Below are positions 32,294 to 40,929 of a stretch of DNA of 41,903 nucleotides, in pieces. Below the pieces are notes generated by a model that saw only the letters and a list, made by a program, of their open reading frames with translations, ran no database searches and was not told the DNA's origin. Every line of letters starts with the position of its first letter. Positions within the stretch are counted from its first letter, which is position 1. The translations under genes were made by a program, and so were the position numbers. The DNA comes from Bacillota bacterium (GTDB taxonomy: Bacteria > Bacillota > Clostridia > Lachnospirales > Lachnospiraceae), in NCBI GenBank assembly GCA_023450835.1, contig JAEXGM010000223.1, positions 1 to 41,903 on the forward strand, written 5' to 3'.

Positions 32294-34213
32294 ATGATTA
32301 AAATTTCCGTATCAGACCAATGGACGGATATACCCTCAGACCGGAGAATATTCGGGAACTTTATAGAAGCAGGCTTTGGCAGGCAGGTGGATGGCATGTG
32401 GAGTGAAATGCTGTTCAATCGGGCATTCCGTAAAATACCTCCCTATCAGAATCCTACATGGGAGTGGCTGGGGATTGAGGAAAGCTTATATAATGAGAAG
32501 GCGCCTTTCTGGCACAGCGGTTATGAAGAAGCTGACTGGAAGCCCATTGGCACACCTGTACTTGAGCATACCTGCGGAACCCATACCTTCAAAGGTCTGA
32601 CCTCTTTGCTGGTCTGCAATAAAAAGCAGGGAGAAGTCTGCGGACTTATGCAGGCTGGTCTGCATCTTATAGAAGGCAGGAGATATTGCCTGCGGTTGTT
32701 TGCCGGAGTCAAAGGGGAAATCGGGCAGGCCGGCTTAAACGGATTTGGAGCTACCAGACATTCGGATGACCCCTTCCCTTTGCATATCGGCTTGGCGGAT
32801 TTCAATGCGGAATGCATCTTGACAACCGTATGCAGGGAATATAGCTGGACCTTTACCGCTAAACAGACAGAAAGAACTTCCCTCACCCTGTCCTTTGACT
32901 GGGAGGGCGTCCTGGTGCTGGCATATTCGTCTCTTATGCCGGAAGATAATTTAAACGGATGGCGAAAAGACGTGGTAGAAAAGCTTAAGGAAGTTGCACC
33001 TCCCGTAGTGCGTTTTCCCGGAGGCTGCTTTGTCAGCTTTTATAATTGGGAAAGCTCAATCGGTGACAGAAATGTGCGTGAACCTATGCCAAGCCATTAC
33101 TGGGGCGGCCTGGAGGAAAATGATGTGGGGATAGACGAATTTATCAGCCTGTCACAGCTGGTCGGCTTCCAACCCCAGATTTGTTTTAATATGATGTCTT
33201 CCTCTCCCTTTAAGGCCAGACAGCTTGTGGAGTATTTGAATGCTCCGGAGGATGTGGGCATGGGGCGCTTGAGGATGCTGAACGGGCACAGGAAAGCATA
33301 CGGAGTCACACTTTTTGAAATGGACAATGAACCCAACCGTAAATGGACAGCGAAACAGTATGCGGAGCAATGCGTATCATTCAGTGAGGAAATGAGGCTG
33401 GCAGACCCCCATATTGAACTTATGCTGGCAGCCTATGGCTATCCGGCGGATGCACTGCGGTCCATGCTTGATATCGCCGGGCATCATATCGATTACGTCA
33501 TCTACCGTCAGGGAACGCCGGATTTTGTGGGAAAGGTGCTGCAGGTCATAAGGGAGTACAATAAAGAAGCCGGTACGAGAATCCGCCTTGCCAATACGGA
33601 ATGGCTGCCTTCCTGCAGGAGTATGGAACCCTTTGAGGATCCTGTGATTCCTCTTGATTTTCGCTGGCACGGGGAAATTACCAATGACTACAGGACCATC
33701 CTGTCCACGCAGCAGCGAAGCTGGAATTACGCCTTGAACGGTGCCCACCGGCTTCTTGATTATATAAGCTACGGAGGGGAATTTGCTCTGGCAAACTTTA
33801 ATAATATGTGCAATACCTGGGGACAGAATGTGATTGAGGCGACGAAGAATACCTGTTACCTGTCCTGTATGGGGTCTGTGTTTTCCTTTTTCCGGCGGAA
33901 CTTTGAAGATTGCTTTGCCTGTGTTACCGGGGCAAGTGGCGAAGGGGTAAGGGCGCAGCTGACGAAAGGCCTGGATGGCAGAAAGAAGCTTTATCTTGTA
34001 AATCATTCCGGTACCAATGCGGATATCATACTCCCGGGAGGCAATTGGAGCTGCTTGGAGGCTATTGCCGCAGATAACCGTCTTGCCCATGCAACGGAAT
34101 CTTCCTCCTGTATATTTTCTGCTGCTGCGGACATCCATGACGGCAAAGCCGTACTTTTGCCTCTTAGTATAACCTGTCTTGAGGATAAAGGAGGTATTTG
34201 TGGATGTGAATAA
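32294..34213 (+). CDS. GH51 alpha-L-arabinofuranosidase
   Basis: A 639-residue intracellular enzyme. The GH51 TIM barrel has RFPGGCFVSFYNWESSIG, the acid/base Glu346 in FEMDNEPN and the nucleophile Glu436 in LANTEWLPS, followed by a beta-sandwich with LYLVNHSG. The N-terminal half has a carbohydrate-binding-like domain (FGNFIEAGFGRQVDGMW to about 210). It removes alpha-L-arabinofuranosyl side groups. Canonical GH51 enzymes have IGNE and DEW at the two sites; this one has MDNE and TEW, a recognised divergent subgroup pattern in my reading. The start has GGGAG at spacing 6. A beta-helix gene follows 62 bases later in the same operon. Confidence 0.88.
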   Translation: MIKISVSDQWTDIPSDRRIFGNFIEAGFGRQVDGMWSEMLFNRAFRKIPPYQNPTWEWLGIEESLYNEKAPFWHSGYEEADWKPIGTPVLEHTCGTHTFKGLTSLLVCNKKQGEVCGLMQAGLHLIEGRRYCLRLFAGVKGEIGQAGLNGFGATRHSDDPFPLHIGLADFNAECILTTVCREYSWTFTAKQTERTSLTLSFDWEGVLVLAYSSLMPEDNLNGWRKDVVEKLKEVAPPVVRFPGGCFVSFYNWESSIGDRNVREPMPSHYWGGLEENDVGIDEFISLSQLVGFQPQICFNMMSSSPFKARQLVEYLNAPEDVGMGRLRMLNGHRKAYGVTLFEMDNEPNRKWTAKQYAEQCVSFSEEMRLADPHIELMLAAYGYPADALRSMLDIAGHHIDYVIYRQGTPDFVGKVLQVIREYNKEAGTRIRLANTEWLPSCRSMEPFEDPVIPLDFRWHGEITNDYRTILSTQQRSWNYALNGAHRLLDYISYGGEFALANFNNMCNTWGQNVIEATKNTCYLSCMGSVFSFFRRNFEDCFACVTGASGEGVRAQLTKGLDGRKKLYLVNHSGTNADIILPGGNWSCLEAIAADNRLAHATESSSCIFSAAADIHDGKAVLLPLSITCLEDKGGICGCE

Positions 34214-34275
34214 AATATGGGAAAGGCCCTGTCTTGTCCCGCTTTTGCAAACAGTCTTTATAGGAGGGAAAGAGA

Positions 34276-35661
34276 ATGACAGCAGCAGTGAATGAAAAAA
34301 GAATATTTTATGTAGATAACAGCAACGGAGATGATTCCTTTTCCGGCCTTTCGGAAGAAGAGGCATGGAAAAGCCTGGAACGGGTGAACGAGCAGACCTT
34401 TCTTCCGGGAGACAGCATTTGCCTGAAAAAGGGAGGACAGTGGCACGGAATGCTGGCGCCAAAGGGCTGCGGAGCTCCCTTTCTGCCCATTGTTCTGGGA
34501 AGTTACGGAGAAGGTGCAATGCCGGTAATCCATGGGGATGGCAGCTATGCGGCTATTCTTTTGGAGGAAGTCAGCTTCTGGACAGTGCAGGGTATCAAAG
34601 TGACAAACCAGGCGGCGGAGCGGAAGGTGCGCCAGGGTATCTGTATCTGCGGAAAACCCAAGGGTATTACCAGGGATATTGTGATTGAGAAGTGTGAAAT
34701 CAGCCTGGTGACCGGTGAAAACCGGAGAAACAGGGAGGTTTACGGGAGCATGTACTGGAATTCGGGGATTTATGTTACAATGTCCGGACGTTCTTCGGAG
34801 GAAGACCATCTCCATAACATTATTATCAGCAGCAACTATATCCATGATGTGCTGACCAGCGGCATTCGGGTAAATCAGCAGGAAGACTTCATAAATGATA
34901 TTCATCATACTCATGTGGTGGTACGGGGAAACCGTATTGAAAGGACCGGCAGCGACGGCATTATCGTAGCAAACTGCATTTCTCCCCTGATTGACGGAAA
35001 TACCTGTATCGATGCAGGAGCGCTGGGCAGTCTGGAGGACACCAGACTGATTGCAGGTATCTGGGTATGTGCCACTTCCAATGCCCTGATTCAAAGAAAT
35101 GAAGTGGCCGGAACCAGGCTTTTTGAAAATGACGGAACTGCTTTTGATACGGATTGGGGAACCGCAGGGGACACGGTTTTTCAGTACAATTATACCCATG
35201 GCAATCAGGGCGGCTTCTGGCTGGACTGCATGGGAATCAACAGGAACCCTGATTGCAGCAGAACCATCCTTCGTTATAACATCAGTATAGATGATGAACG
35301 CTGCCTGATTCAGGATGACTATGGCCTGCCTGCTCATATTTATGGGAATCTGTTTCTGAATACCAAAGAAGGGCCTCAAATTTGCTGCCATAAAGAGGGG
35401 GAATCCCATAGGTTCTATGAAAATATTTTTCACTTTTCAAAAGAACCGCTGAAGGGATGGCAGAAATCCTTCTTTTTTAAAAACTGGTACTATGGTATGG
35501 GGGATTTGCCGGAAGGAGATAAGAAAGCTTCAACAGGTACCCCTTTCCCGCTGCAGGAACTGTTGGAAAAAATGCCTCCCTCCAGAATGGAATGTGAGAA
35601 ATACTGGAGCCGGTTGGCGGCATTGGTAGAAACGAAGGGACAGGAAAGCGGAAGCGATTAA
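34276..35661 (+). CDS. Right-handed parallel beta-helix protein
   Basis: A 461-residue protein without signal peptide. The start (YVDNSNGDDSFSGLSEEEAWKS) is the typical N-cap of pectate-lyase-like parallel beta-helices. Successive coils have NI-x-I-SSNYIHDV, VVRGNRIERTGSDGI, PLIDGNTCIDAG, ALIQRNEVAGT and VFQYNYTHGNQGG, each with a G-I/N-turn pattern. Such folds act as polysaccharide lyases or hydrolases (pectin, rhamnogalacturonan, arabinan). No family-specific catalytic set was recognised, so the activity is unassigned. AGGAGG lies seven bases upstream of ATG. It is co-transcribed with the GH51 gene and shares its 3' terminator with the MATE gene. Confidence 0.8.
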   Translation: MTAAVNEKRIFYVDNSNGDDSFSGLSEEEAWKSLERVNEQTFLPGDSICLKKGGQWHGMLAPKGCGAPFLPIVLGSYGEGAMPVIHGDGSYAAILLEEVSFWTVQGIKVTNQAAERKVRQGICICGKPKGITRDIVIEKCEISLVTGENRRNREVYGSMYWNSGIYVTMSGRSSEEDHLHNIIISSNYIHDVLTSGIRVNQQEDFINDIHHTHVVVRGNRIERTGSDGIIVANCISPLIDGNTCIDAGALGSLEDTRLIAGIWVCATSNALIQRNEVAGTRLFENDGTAFDTDWGTAGDTVFQYNYTHGNQGGFWLDCMGINRNPDCSRTILRYNISIDDERCLIQDDYGLPAHIYGNLFLNTKEGPQICCHKEGESHRFYENIFHFSKEPLKGWQKSFFFKNWYYGMGDLPEGDKKASTGTPFPLQELLEKMPPSRMECEKYWSRLAALVETKGQESGSD

Positions 35662-35689
35662 CGAAAAGTCAATGTAAAAATGTTAAGAA

Positions 35690-35723
35690 CCCTGCAACAT
35701 ATAAGGTGCTGTATGTTGCAGGG
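35690..35723. terminator. Bidirectional terminator
   Basis: CCCTGCAACATA (35690-35701) and TATGTTGCAGGG (35712-35723) form a perfect 12-pair stem. TCTTATT follows on plus and TTCTTAAC on minus. It serves the convergent beta-helix and MATE genes. Confidence 0.88.
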
Positions 35724-35745
35724 TCTTATTAAATTAAATATCAAA

Positions 35746-37113
35746 TCATACCAGAGTTTTTGCCATCCATTTGCCGCTTCGAAAACGCAGGTAGTAGATA
35801 ATCCCGCGAAAGAGTTCATCCATGGCAAAGGCAATCCAGCAGCCGAAGAGTCCGAGGCCGAATACAATACCAAGAAGATAGGAAAACAGGATGCTTACGG
35901 TCCAGCAGGAGGTAAGGGAAATCAGCATGGGAAATAGTACGTCTCCGGAACCTCTTAAGGAATTGTTTTCAATATGGTTAAAACCTCTGCCGATTTCTAC
36001 AAAGATATCAAACAGCATGATTTTATGGCCTGCGGCAATGATGGCGGGATCATGGGTAAAGAGTCCCAGAAGATGCCTGCCCAAAGTAAAGATGAGCAGG
36101 GAAAACAGGATATTGCACAGCAGGGTTACCTTGAGGTTTTGCTTATTCAGATTTCTGGCCTGTTCATATTTACGGGCACCCACCAGACGGCTTATAATAA
36201 GAGAGGTGGATTGCCCCAGGGCCAGCCCTATCACATAAACATAGAAGAAGATATTATCAAGGTATATTTTTGTGGATACGGCAGCAGTGCCGATGGAGGC
36301 AACGATGGAGGTGGATATTACCTGGGAGAGGGAATAGTTTAAGTTGGTAATCCCTCCGGGAACTCCGATGTAGAGTATTTTTGATATGAGAAACACCTGA
36401 CGGAGAGTTCCTTTCCGAAAGTGAGGAGCAAAGGGAGAGCGCTTCAGCAGCAGAAACATAAGGCACATGCCAAGAGCCTGGCTGCATACCGAGGATATGG
36501 CTATTCCCTGAACGCCTCTTAAGGGGATTTCAAAAGGTCTGAATACAATAAGTATATTTAGCAGAGCGTTGGTAAAATTAACAAGCAGTGAGATTTTAAC
36601 GGCAGTTTTTGGTTTTCCATAACTTCGGAAGATACTGGACAACGCAGAATAAACTGCCTGAAAGCAGGAAAAGGAAATGCAGATGCGAAAATACAGAACA
36701 GCTTCATTTAACAGCTCTCCTTTTAAATGCATGAGGGTAAGAAGAGGCCTTGCAGAAATTGCAAGAATACTGCCCAGTAATATACTTAAGGCAGCACTGA
36801 AAATAATGGATATAATACTGGCATTTTCTGCTGTTTCCTTACGTCCTGCACCCAGGTTCTGACTAATAACGATGGAAGAACCTGCGTTTACCACACCATA
36901 GAAAGTATATATCATATTCATTACCTGGGCTGCCGCTCCCACCGCTGCTACAGAATCTCCGGAATAATGGCTTAGGGAGATAGTATTAACGGTACCCATA
37001 CTGTTAATCAGGATCATTTCTATAAAGAACGGGAAAAACAGCGAGGACAGTGTCATTGTTCCGGAAGGGGTTTCAATTTTGTTTAGCTGCTTGTCATAAG
37101 TAAATAAGGCCAT
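35746..37113 (-). CDS. MATE-family efflux transporter
   Basis: A 455-residue membrane protein with about 12 helices in two similar halves. Typical MATE elements are visible: GAAAQVMNMIYTFYGVVNAGSSIVISQNLGAG in the first half and the corresponding LALGQSTSLIISRLVGA in the second. It exports drugs or metabolites using a Na+ or H+ gradient. The start at 37113 has AAAGGAG five bases upstream; a longer frame to 37179 would overlap the divergent araC RBS. It stands divergent from AraC 2 with only 60 bases between, so AraC 2 may control it. A sugar-export or detoxification role within the locus is speculation. Confidence 0.88.
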   Translation of the reverse strand: MALFTYDKQLNKIETPSGTMTLSSLFFPFFIEMILINSMGTVNTISLSHYSGDSVAAVGAAAQVMNMIYTFYGVVNAGSSIVISQNLGAGRKETAENASIISIIFSAALSILLGSILAISARPLLTLMHLKGELLNEAVLYFRICISFSCFQAVYSALSSIFRSYGKPKTAVKISLLVNFTNALLNILIVFRPFEIPLRGVQGIAISSVCSQALGMCLMFLLLKRSPFAPHFRKGTLRQVFLISKILYIGVPGGITNLNYSLSQVISTSIVASIGTAAVSTKIYLDNIFFYVYVIGLALGQSTSLIISRLVGARKYEQARNLNKQNLKVTLLCNILFSLLIFTLGRHLLGLFTHDPAIIAAGHKIMLFDIFVEIGRGFNHIENNSLRGSGDVLFPMLISLTSCWTVSILFSYLLGIVFGLGLFGCWIAFAMDELFRGIIYYLRFRSGKWMAKTLV

Positions 37114-37173
37114 TGAGGCTCCTTTCATTAGGAAGCAATTTGAAAACTTTATTAAAAAACGGAGGGATACTCT

Positions 37174-38082
37174 ATGCATTTCGAACTTAGTCCAAGACAG
37201 ATTCCTGAGGTGCGTTTAATGAATACGGCTATCATTCAGCCGCCTTTTGTCCACAATAGGAGAAAAGCTGATGAATACATTATCTACCTGATAAAGAAGG
37301 GGGAAATGTATTTGAGAGAAAATGGCAGGGAATACCTTTTAGGCCCGGGAGATTTTCTGCTTCTTGATACGGCTTATTGTCATGAAGGTTACAGGCCTTC
37401 TTATTGTGAATATTACTACATTCATTTTAAACAGGAAAGCATAAAAAGGGTTGAAGGCATAAAGGAAGAAGAGTATGTAAAGCTCATTCTTTCCAGACAC
37501 AACGATTCCCTTAAAAGTGATCCCTTTTCCTATGCAACGATAGAGAAGGACTCTCTTTTACTGCCGAAATATTATCATTTTGGCAGTACCGGCGATTATA
37601 TCAAGGTGAGCTGTCTTTTGGATGAAGCGGTCAAACACAATAAAAATCATATGGATAACTATAAAATCATGTGCTCCTTAAAAGTGCTGGAGGCTTTTAT
37701 TGAGACCTACCGCAGCTACTTATTGTATACCCTTCAAAAAAGTGCCTCCGTTATGCCGAAATCCTATCATAAGGTGCAAAGGCTCCTGGAATATCTGAAT
37801 TCGGAATATGCGGCTAAAATAACCAGCGAGGATATTGAAGCGATATCCGGCAGTAATTATGATTATATTAACCGCATATTTAAAAAAATGACCAATCAGA
37901 CCGTCTTTGCCTATCTGAATACCGTTAGAATCAATCATGCTATGGAACTGATTACTACCACAAACATGAAGATATCTGAGGTAGGTCAGTCCGTGGGCTT
38001 CACTGATCTGTATTATTTTAGCAAGGTGTTTAAAAAGGCGGTGGGGGTATCTCCTTCCAATTACAACAGGGGAATTCTATAG
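37174..38082 (+). CDS. AraC-family regulator 2
   Basis: A 302-residue paralog of the AraC protein at 29033. The two align throughout: the cupin domain (YIIYLIKKGEMYLRENG, LGPGDFLLLDTAYCHEG, CEYYYIHF) and the tandem helix-turn-helix (YDYINRIFKKM, INHAMELITTTNMKI, YYFSKVFKKAVGVSP). Similar recognition helices support binding to the same kind of DNA site. It is convergent with the GH2 gene, whose promoter has that site. GGAGGG precedes ATG 37174. Its stop codon shares CTATAG (38077-38082) with the stop of the convergent GH2 gene, with no room for a terminator between the genes. Confidence 0.92.
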   Translation: MHFELSPRQIPEVRLMNTAIIQPPFVHNRRKADEYIIYLIKKGEMYLRENGREYLLGPGDFLLLDTAYCHEGYRPSYCEYYYIHFKQESIKRVEGIKEEEYVKLILSRHNDSLKSDPFSYATIEKDSLLLPKYYHFGSTGDYIKVSCLLDEAVKHNKNHMDNYKIMCSLKVLEAFIETYRSYLLYTLQKSASVMPKSYHKVQRLLEYLNSEYAAKITSEDIEAISGSNYDYINRIFKKMTNQTVFAYLNTVRINHAMELITTTNMKISEVGQSVGFTDLYYFSKVFKKAVGVSPSNYNRGIL

Positions 38083-40506
38083 AGTAATATTTTCTTCTTT
38101 TAAGCAATTGCCCGATACGGTAAGGACAGCAGCTCCTTCTTCCGGGACAGCCGCATACACCAGGAGTTTTCCGTTGTATGCACGGCGCTCTGAAGAACTG
38201 TATTCCCTTAAATCCGACAGATTGCCATTGTCAAGGCCTAGGAGAGTACCGCCTTTTAAGCTTACGGATAAAAGGGTGCTGTCTGTAAGGCAAGGGTATC
38301 CTTCTCCGTCCACAACCGTAATTTCGACCTGCTTTAACCGTAGGTCATCATGGGAAAGGATGGAGAGGATGTAATCCTTATTGAAAGAGAGGACATTTTC
38401 CTCCGGGGACCAGCACTTAAGTTCCAGTCCGCAGGGAGCACCGTTTGTATGTAAGGTATCAAAAGTGCTCTCCTGAAGGGTATCGGCATCGGTGTAGGCA
38501 TAAACCTTTAATTCACCTGCTTCAAAGGGAAGGGTAAAGGGAATATATCCAAGGCTGTCATCATATGCCTTTCTTCCAAGACTCTTGTTATTTACAAATA
38601 GTTGGGCAAAGGGCAGGTTCGTATAGCATCTGATTTCAATGCTCTCACCGGAAATATAGTGGTAGCTGCGATGCATCTCTTTCCATTCACGGCCGTGTTT
38701 ATTGGTTTCGGATAAAGGTTCCCTGTCTTCTCTGGCAGTGGAAATATATACAAAGGGTGTGTCTGCCCAGAAACTTTTTCTTCTGAAATAGGAAGTTTTT
38801 TCAAAGCCTGCGGTCGTAAGTATTCCGGCGGAGGAACCTCTCACCGGCCAGCCATGAGCTTCTCCCAGATAATCAATTCCGGTCCACAGATATTGACCGG
38901 ATATATATTCCAGATCTCTGACAGCCTTCCAGGCACTTAAGGAATGGCTGTTCTCACTTCCAAGGAAGGGCTTATCGGGAAAGCGCCCGTGGTCTTGTTC
39001 GTACCATTGTTCCTTATAGTTATAGCCGACTACATCAAAAGGGTCAATGTAGCCAATATAGGTAGAAAGCTCCGGAAAGGCCACCGCGGCAGTAACAGGC
39101 CTTGTAGGGTCGGATTGCTTTACAATCGCAGTCAGATGTGCGGAAAGGACAGAGAGTCTTTCGGCATTTGGCTTACTTGGGTTATACATTCTCTCAGCGG
39201 CAGGTTTATTCTTATCGTTGTTTCCTGTCATGCTTTCAAATAAGGGATGGCAGTAGGGGTCATTGGGATAATCAATTTCGTTTCCGATGCTCCACATAAT
39301 GATACTTGGGTGGTTGCGGTCCCTTAGAACCAGGTCGGTAAGGTCTCTTTCATGCCAAAGGGGAAAGTCCTCGGCATAGCCCTGGTGTCTTGGCGGATAC
39401 ACATTATGCCCGGTCCACCATTTGTTTTTCGGATTTTCCCATTCGTCGAAGGCTTCGTCCATGACCAGAAAGCCCATGGCGTCACAGAGGTCGTATAGTT
39501 CCGGCATATGAGGGTTATGGCTCATACGGATGGAATTACAGCCCATTTCTTTCAGACGCTCCAGTCTTCTAAGCCATACGGAGGGCAGCACGGCGGCGCC
39601 AAGACAGCCGGCGTCATGATGCACACAGACACCCTTGAGCTTTAAGGATTCACCATTAAGAAAGAACCCTTTATCCGGTGTAAAGAGAATGCTTCTTATT
39701 CCTGTCATAGTCTCATAACGCTGCAGGCTCTCATAGGAACCGTCTGCGGATACGGCCTTTATCTCCGTTACCAGCTGATAAAGGTTGGGTTCTTCTACAG
39801 ACCAGAGCTTTGGAGAGAGGAGATTGCCCTCAGAGGTTACCTGTTTTTTTTCACCGGCAGAAAGGCAGTGAAAGGTGTTAAGAGTAAGATGAGTTTTGCC
39901 GTCATACACCAGGTGATGGCTTAAGGTAATTTCGGTCTTCTGAGAAGATTCATTTAACAAGGTGGTGTGAATAAGAATGTCCGCATTATCTTTATCCGCC
40001 TTTGGAGTGGTAAAGAAGATTCCGTTATAGTCTGCATGAACGGATTCTTCTGCTGTTACGGTAACCTTTCTGGTAATACCGGAGCCGGTAAACCATCTGG
40101 AATCGGAAATATCCCTGTGGTCAACTTTTACGGAGATAACATTGACCTGATCTCCGAATACTGCCTGTGAAGTAATATCGTACCGGAAGGTCGCATAACC
40201 GAAGGGACGTTTGCCAAGGTGATAACTGTTACACCATACCTGGCTGTTTTTATAAACACCGTCAAAGGTAATATAGATTTTCTTATTCTTTAGTTCCTCC
40301 GGCAGATAGAATTCCGTCCGGTACCAGCCGATTCCCCCGGCCAGGTATCCGGTGCCGCTGGAATATTCTTTGGAAAAGGGCATATGAACGGACCAATCGT
40401 GAGGAACATTTACCTCTTCCCAGCCGCAGTCGTCAAAGTCCTTATACCAGGCCTCAGGGCAGTCATTATAGTGGAATTTCCATTTGCTTAAACGTATATC
40501 ATTCAT
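38077..40506 (-). CDS. GH2 beta-galactosidase
   Basis: An 809-residue intracellular enzyme. The GH2 order is jelly-roll (1-150), Ig-like (150-275), TIM barrel (280-575) and C-terminal beta domains. The family blocks NVPHDWSV, GGIGWYRTEF and IRMSHNPHMPELYDLCDAMGFLVMDEAFDEW are clear; the acid/base is Glu410 (MWSIGNEID) and the nucleophile Glu518 (FLGSENSHS). The size fits the group of beta-galactosidases of gut Firmicutes with DUF4982-type ends; beta-glucuronidase motifs are not seen. It has its own promoter with the putative AraC site. The start has AAAGGAG at spacing 5, preceded by a perfect ten-pair hairpin. Confidence 0.92.
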   Translation of the reverse strand: MNDIRLSKWKFHYNDCPEAWYKDFDDCGWEEVNVPHDWSVHMPFSKEYSSGTGYLAGGIGWYRTEFYLPEELKNKKIYITFDGVYKNSQVWCNSYHLGKRPFGYATFRYDITSQAVFGDQVNVISVKVDHRDISDSRWFTGSGITRKVTVTAEESVHADYNGIFFTTPKADKDNADILIHTTLLNESSQKTEITLSHHLVYDGKTHLTLNTFHCLSAGEKKQVTSEGNLLSPKLWSVEEPNLYQLVTEIKAVSADGSYESLQRYETMTGIRSILFTPDKGFFLNGESLKLKGVCVHHDAGCLGAAVLPSVWLRRLERLKEMGCNSIRMSHNPHMPELYDLCDAMGFLVMDEAFDEWENPKNKWWTGHNVYPPRHQGYAEDFPLWHERDLTDLVLRDRNHPSIIMWSIGNEIDYPNDPYCHPLFESMTGNNDKNKPAAERMYNPSKPNAERLSVLSAHLTAIVKQSDPTRPVTAAVAFPELSTYIGYIDPFDVVGYNYKEQWYEQDHGRFPDKPFLGSENSHSLSAWKAVRDLEYISGQYLWTGIDYLGEAHGWPVRGSSAGILTTAGFEKTSYFRRKSFWADTPFVYISTAREDREPLSETNKHGREWKEMHRSYHYISGESIEIRCYTNLPFAQLFVNNKSLGRKAYDDSLGYIPFTLPFEAGELKVYAYTDADTLQESTFDTLHTNGAPCGLELKCWSPEENVLSFNKDYILSILSHDDLRLKQVEITVVDGEGYPCLTDSTLLSVSLKGGTLLGLDNGNLSDLREYSSSERRAYNGKLLVYAAVPEEGAAVLTVSGNCLKEENITL

Positions 40507-40523
40507 TTTAACTCCTTTCGTGA

Positions 40524-40546
40524 GGATGTTTCATGGTGAAACATCC
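40524..40546 (-). promoter_or_regulatory. Perfect hairpin in the GH2 leader
   Basis: GGATGTTTCA and TGAAACATCC form ten perfect pairs around a three-base loop. Five bases later on the minus strand is AAAGGAG. The flanking ATTCAGGAAT and TCACGAAAGGAG are shared with the response regulator leader. The TGTTTCA/TGAAACA core could also be a DNA operator. Confidence 0.6.
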
Positions 40547-40657
40547 ATTCCTGAATACGTAGTTGAAAAAAACTGCTTTTGTTTTCAACATATATCCTTC
40601 ATTTCGCTTTAATTTAAAAATAAAATAAGCAATATTTGAATTATTCCTTTTGAAACT

Positions 40658-40725
40658 ATTATATAAAATACATCCGTATATACAATGGCTTATAAAAGCA
40701 AAACTTGTAATATAGCGACTTTTTA
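40658..40725 (-). promoter_or_regulatory. Putative AraC site and promoter of the GH2 gene
   Basis: On the minus strand AAAAAGTCGCTA, T, ATTACAA (within 40725-40705), 19 bases, TTGTAT (40685-40680), 16 bases, TATAAT (40663-40658). This is the same module as at 30045-30112. Confidence 0.82.
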
Positions 40726-40789
40726 AAGAGTAATTTTTAAAATTGGATTTTTGTACAAAGAAGAGCTGGAAATCGATTATTTAAAATAA

Positions 40790-40803
40790 TGTATTCGGTT
40801 TCA
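40790..40803 (+). promoter_or_regulatory. Isolated LacI/CcpA-type operator
   Basis: TGTATTCGGTTTCA differs from the cre consensus at one position. The following AAAACAAGGAGGAG resembles the importer operon leader after its second operator, but there is no start codon. It may be a relic or an upstream site for GH2. Confidence 0.4.
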
Positions 40804-40900
40804 AAACAAGGAGGAGAAAGGGATTTCATAAAAAGGCAGAAAAAGAATAATTTGTCTATTTTGCATAATCGTCTGAAAAGGATGCCAAGGGATAAAGGGA

Positions 40901-40929
40901 TAGACATATACTGTATTATGCAATATAAT
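40901..40929 (+). promoter_or_regulatory. Promoter of the membrane protein gene at 40990
   Basis: TAGACA (40901-40906), 17 bases, TATAAT (40924-40929). The short leader contains a TGAAAAAAC/GTTTTTTCA hairpin (40955-40979) that touches the RBS AAGGGG (40979-40984). Confidence 0.7.

Noticed and set aside
33377..34519. Long open frame of 380 codons on the minus strand opposite GH51
   Set aside because: It is antisense to a gene with clear GH51 catalytic motifs, has no RBS or recognisable domain, and mirrors the codon bias of the real gene.
34258..35433. Long open frame of 391 codons on the minus strand opposite the beta-helix gene
   Set aside because: The plus-strand product shows regular beta-helix coils and a good RBS. 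The minus frame has neither a domain nor an RBS.
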